Positions 14,721 to 16,713 of a DNA stretch of 16,713 bases are shown piece by piece. Location of the stretch: the NCBI GenBank assembly GCA_021779435.1, contig JAJYAR010000016.1, positions 1 to 16,713 on the forward strand, given 5' to 3'. Both the position numbers and the translations under genes were made by a program. This DNA is from a bacterium (lineage in GTDB: Bacteria > Verrucomicrobiota > Verrucomicrobiae > JAJYAR01). The notes beneath the pieces are model-generated. The model worked only from the letters and a program-made list of their open reading frames with translations. It was not told the origin of the DNA and searched no databases. Every line of letters begins with the position of its first letter. Position 1 is the first letter of the stretch.

Positions 14721-14817
14721 TTTGCGCCTTTGCGCGAGCTGCTGCCTTGGCGATTGGGATCACAGCATCAGAGCCAAACCTTAACTCACGCAAAGGCGCC
14801 AAGGCGCAAAGAATACC
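14721..14817. repeat. Cassette-flanking repeat, copy B
   Basis: Direct repeat of copy A (about 89% identical over 97 bp by my count) on the other side of the GxxExxY gene. Both contain CTGCCTTGG, GATTGGGAT, CAGCATCAGA and CCAAACC between two opposed arms, with TTTGCGCCTTTGCG on the left and CTCACGCAAAGGCGCCAAGG on the right. Right-hand ends are identical (GAATACC). A remnant arm TCGCGTGAGCT is at 14841-14851, just before the end of the dehydrogenase gene. Confidence 0.88.
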
Positions 14818-14860
14818 AGGTGTCTCGGGAGGGTGCACCATCGCGTGAGCTGGGAGCGGC

Positions 14861-16713
14861 TCAAACCGGATAATCCAGCGCCTCGGGGATCATGACCTTC
14901 GCCAGGGCGTCGGCGGCACGATCCTTGGCCAGACGGGAGCCCGCGAGGCAGGCATCGACCTTGTTTCGCAGCTTGGCGAACGGCTCTAGCGCGGCGGCGT
15001 CACCATTGCAGCAGCACGCGACGGCATTGTAGCCGTACACGAGCTCGGCACAGATGCGGGAGGCTTCGCCGGCGGCACTTGCGGCCTGGACGGCGGCAAG
15101 GTCGGAGAACGTGTTGACGTAGCCGGCGAGGCCCTCGGCCACGACCGGGTTCTGCGGACCCTTTTCCTCGAGTTCGAGGACGTCGAGGATCTGCTGCCGC
15201 GAGGCGACAAGCCAGCACAGCGCATCCGCCAGCGGGAAGACCACGCCGTGACGATTGCCCGAGAAGAGCTTCGCGCCGGTGGCGTCCTTGGCGGACTGCA
15301 GGTGCTCCAGCGTCCAGACCCAGAGTTCCATCGCGTTGGCGAGCGAGCAGGCACCGATCTCGGGCTTGCGGCCGGCGATCGCGCGCAGGTCGGCGATCCA
15401 GGTCTTGAACAGCGCAACGAAGACCTCGTTGCCCATCGTCATGGAAATCTGGCGACGCTGGACGGCCTCCGGGCCCTCGTAGGTGGCCTCGAGCTGGGCG
15501 TCCATCCACTTGTGGCCGAGGAATCCGGGGCAGTCCTCGGTGATGCCGTAGCCGCCCATGAGGCTCACGGCCTCGCGCATGACGGTGGCGCCATGGCCGG
15601 TGTTCCAGAGCTTGGTGGCCGGGCAGAGGACGTTGGCCTGGGCGTCGAGGATCAGATACTGGACGAGCGCATCGTTCTTGAGCGTCTCGTAGCGGGCGGC
15701 GTCGCGCTCGGCGGCGGGCTTCGCCTCGAGGGCGATGAACTCGAGCGCCTGCTTGGAAAGCGCGCGGAAAGCCTTCATCTGCGCCATGCCGGAGGCGATG
15801 CCCTGCTCGGCGAACTTCTTGTCCTTGATCTTCTCGAGAGGGTCGAGCTGGTCGAAGAGCCGGGCGGTGGCCATGCCCATGGAGGCGCCGGCTTCACCGG
15901 TCGCCCACACGTCGACGAGACGCTGGAGGCAGTCTTCCTTCTGCTGGAGGCCGAGGTCGTGGCGCGGCGTGCCGGCATTGACGCTGGCGGCGCCGCGGAA
16001 ACGGTTGCGCTGGTAACGAATCACCGGTTCGACGGCGGAGAGCAGCTTCGCCGAGGTCATGATGCCGACCGTGACGCGCGTGCGGCGGAAGACCGCCTCG
16101 ATGATTTCGCCGTGGCTGTAATTTGGGACGATGACGCCGTCCTTGATCGTGTACCCGCCGATGATGCGGCTGGCCGGCACGGTCATGTTGAACACCGGGT
16201 CGTGCGTCGACGACAGCTGGTGGACCATCTTGTGCGTCGGTGCGCCGCGATCATAGATGCCGGGATCGGTGTTCTCGAGAATCACCATGCAGCTCGACTT
16301 GATGCGCGGATCGTCGGTGTCGACCGCGACCGTCGTGAAGTTGGCGAAGCCCATGTTCGTGATGAACCGGGCGCGCTTGTCGACGTGGAGCATCGGCTCC
16401 TGGCCGTCCTTCCACTCGGCAACGCGGACCTTGCCGCAGAGCAGGCCGGTCTCGACGCCGACGTACGGGAGCGGTTCGGTGAGGCTGAATGCACCGCGCC
16501 AGACCTGGCGGTCGTCGCCCGGCTGCGGCGGCACGCAACGGCTCATGTAGTAGTCCCGTTGTTCCTGGGTGCCGCGCTCATGGATCGGGGAAAGAGCGAG
16601 GTTGCCGGCGAGGCTGCCGGTGGCGGCGCCCGCATCGACCCACGCAAGCTCGGTGGCGACCAGCGCGAGCACCAGATTCTTCGGACCCTCGATGAAGCCG
16701 CCCTGGTGCGGGT
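14861..16713 (-). CDS. Acyl-CoA dehydrogenase family protein, N-terminus beyond the window
   Basis: FAD enzyme oxidising acyl-CoA to enoyl-CoA and passing electrons to ETF. The reading frame is open to the window edge (PHQGGFIEGPKNL precedes the first in-frame GTG at 16672), so the start is missing; 617 residues are visible. Family landmarks are GAFSLTEPLPYVGVETG (the usual ALTEP flavin-contact segment), MVHQLSSTHDPVFNMTVPAS, and LMGGYGITEDCPGF followed by ATYEGPEAVQRRQIS, whose YEGP glutamate is the expected catalytic base. The C-terminal extension of about 200 residues past that motif marks the long, ~600-residue class (as in AidB/ACADVL-like or DUF1974-like forms) rather than the ~380-residue short class; I cannot choose among them. 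The downstream same-strand neighbour beyond the GxxExxY cassette is the ETF-QO-like protein, which supports the role. Confidence 0.94.
   Translation of the reverse strand, partial: PHQGGFIEGPKNLVLALVATELAWVDAGAATGSLAGNLALSPIHERGTQEQRDYYMSRCVPPQPGDDRQVWRGAFSLTEPLPYVGVETGLLCGKVRVAEWKDGQEPMLHVDKRARFITNMGFANFTTVAVDTDDPRIKSSCMVILENTDPGIYDRGAPTHKMVHQLSSTHDPVFNMTVPASRIIGGYTIKDGVIVPNYSHGEIIEAVFRRTRVTVGIMTSAKLLSAVEPVIRYQRNRFRGAASVNAGTPRHDLGLQQKEDCLQRLVDVWATGEAGASMGMATARLFDQLDPLEKIKDKKFAEQGIASGMAQMKAFRALSKQALEFIALEAKPAAERDAARYETLKNDALVQYLILDAQANVLCPATKLWNTGHGATVMREAVSLMGGYGITEDCPGFLGHKWMDAQLEATYEGPEAVQRRQISMTMGNEVFVALFKTWIADLRAIAGRKPEIGACSLANAMELWVWTLEHLQSAKDATGAKLFSGNRHGVVFPLADALCWLVASRQQILDVLELEEKGPQNPVVAEGLAGYVNTFSDLAAVQAASAAGEASRICAELVYGYNAVACCCNGDAAALEPFAKLRNKVDACLAGSRLAKDRAADALAKVMIPEALDYPV

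Noticed and set aside
14007..14851. Repeats around the GxxExxY gene as a CRISPR array
   Set aside because: Repeats are few, long, inverted as well as direct, and not regularly spaced; no cas genes nearby.

Overview
The window is GC-rich and densely coded. Most starts lack a clear Shine-Dalgarno sequence and there are many small palindromic repeats between genes. The gene content (a binding-protein/permease fusion, a sialate O-acetylesterase-like protein, a cytochrome-like Haem_bd protein, a GxxExxY nuclease with flanking repeats, and an acyl-CoA dehydrogenase with an ETF-quinone oxidoreductase-like partner) fits a member of the Verrucomicrobiota, most likely Opitutaceae or a relative. That placement is inference from gene style; there is no rRNA or other phylogenetic anchor here. 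No tRNA, rRNA, CRISPR array, transposase or phage structural gene was seen.

Layout. 5-1213 (+): threonine ammonia-lyase with an ACT domain. 1290-4466 (+): a two-gene sugar ABC importer. Its first protein fuses the solute-binding protein to the MalF-type permease, and the second is the MalG-type permease; no ATPase is present. 4467-4982: a spacer with a terminator-like hairpin, a possible 46-residue membrane peptide (-) and an inverted repeat. 4983-5453 (-): CxxCH haem-binding protein. 5758-5982 (+): small conserved-looking protein. 5997-7547 (-): exported sialate O-acetylesterase-like protein that appears to have lost its whole catalytic triad. 7605-7862 (-): small two-helix membrane protein. 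8003-9562 (-): uvrC, without the usual four-cysteine iron-sulfur motif. 9689-11026 (+): cinA, divergent from uvrC and altered at the deamidase active site. 11027-11229: a spacer of stacked hairpins with two copies of a GTGTAACC-N5-GGTTACAC palindrome. 11230-11892 (-): histidine phosphatase. 11992-12022: a third, longer copy of the same palindrome. 12056-13927 (-): ETF-quinone oxidoreductase-like flavoprotein with a ferredoxin domain. 14007-14817: a GxxExxY (PD-(D/E)XK-like) gene framed by two ~97-bp direct repeats that are themselves inverted-repeat elements. 14861 to the window end (-): acyl-CoA dehydrogenase, cut by the window edge.

How they fit together. The dehydrogenase and the ETF-quinone oxidoreductase-like protein are natural partners: acyl-CoA electrons pass through ETF to the quinone pool. 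They lie on the same strand and would read as one unit if the GxxExxY cassette were not between them, so the cassette looks like an insertion into a respiratory or beta-oxidation locus. The importer probably brings in a sugar or oligosaccharide and must borrow an ATPase from elsewhere. The strongest leads for something new are the GxxExxY/repeat cassette, the GTGTAACC palindrome family, the binding-protein/permease fusion, and the active-site losses in the esterase, CinA and UvrC.
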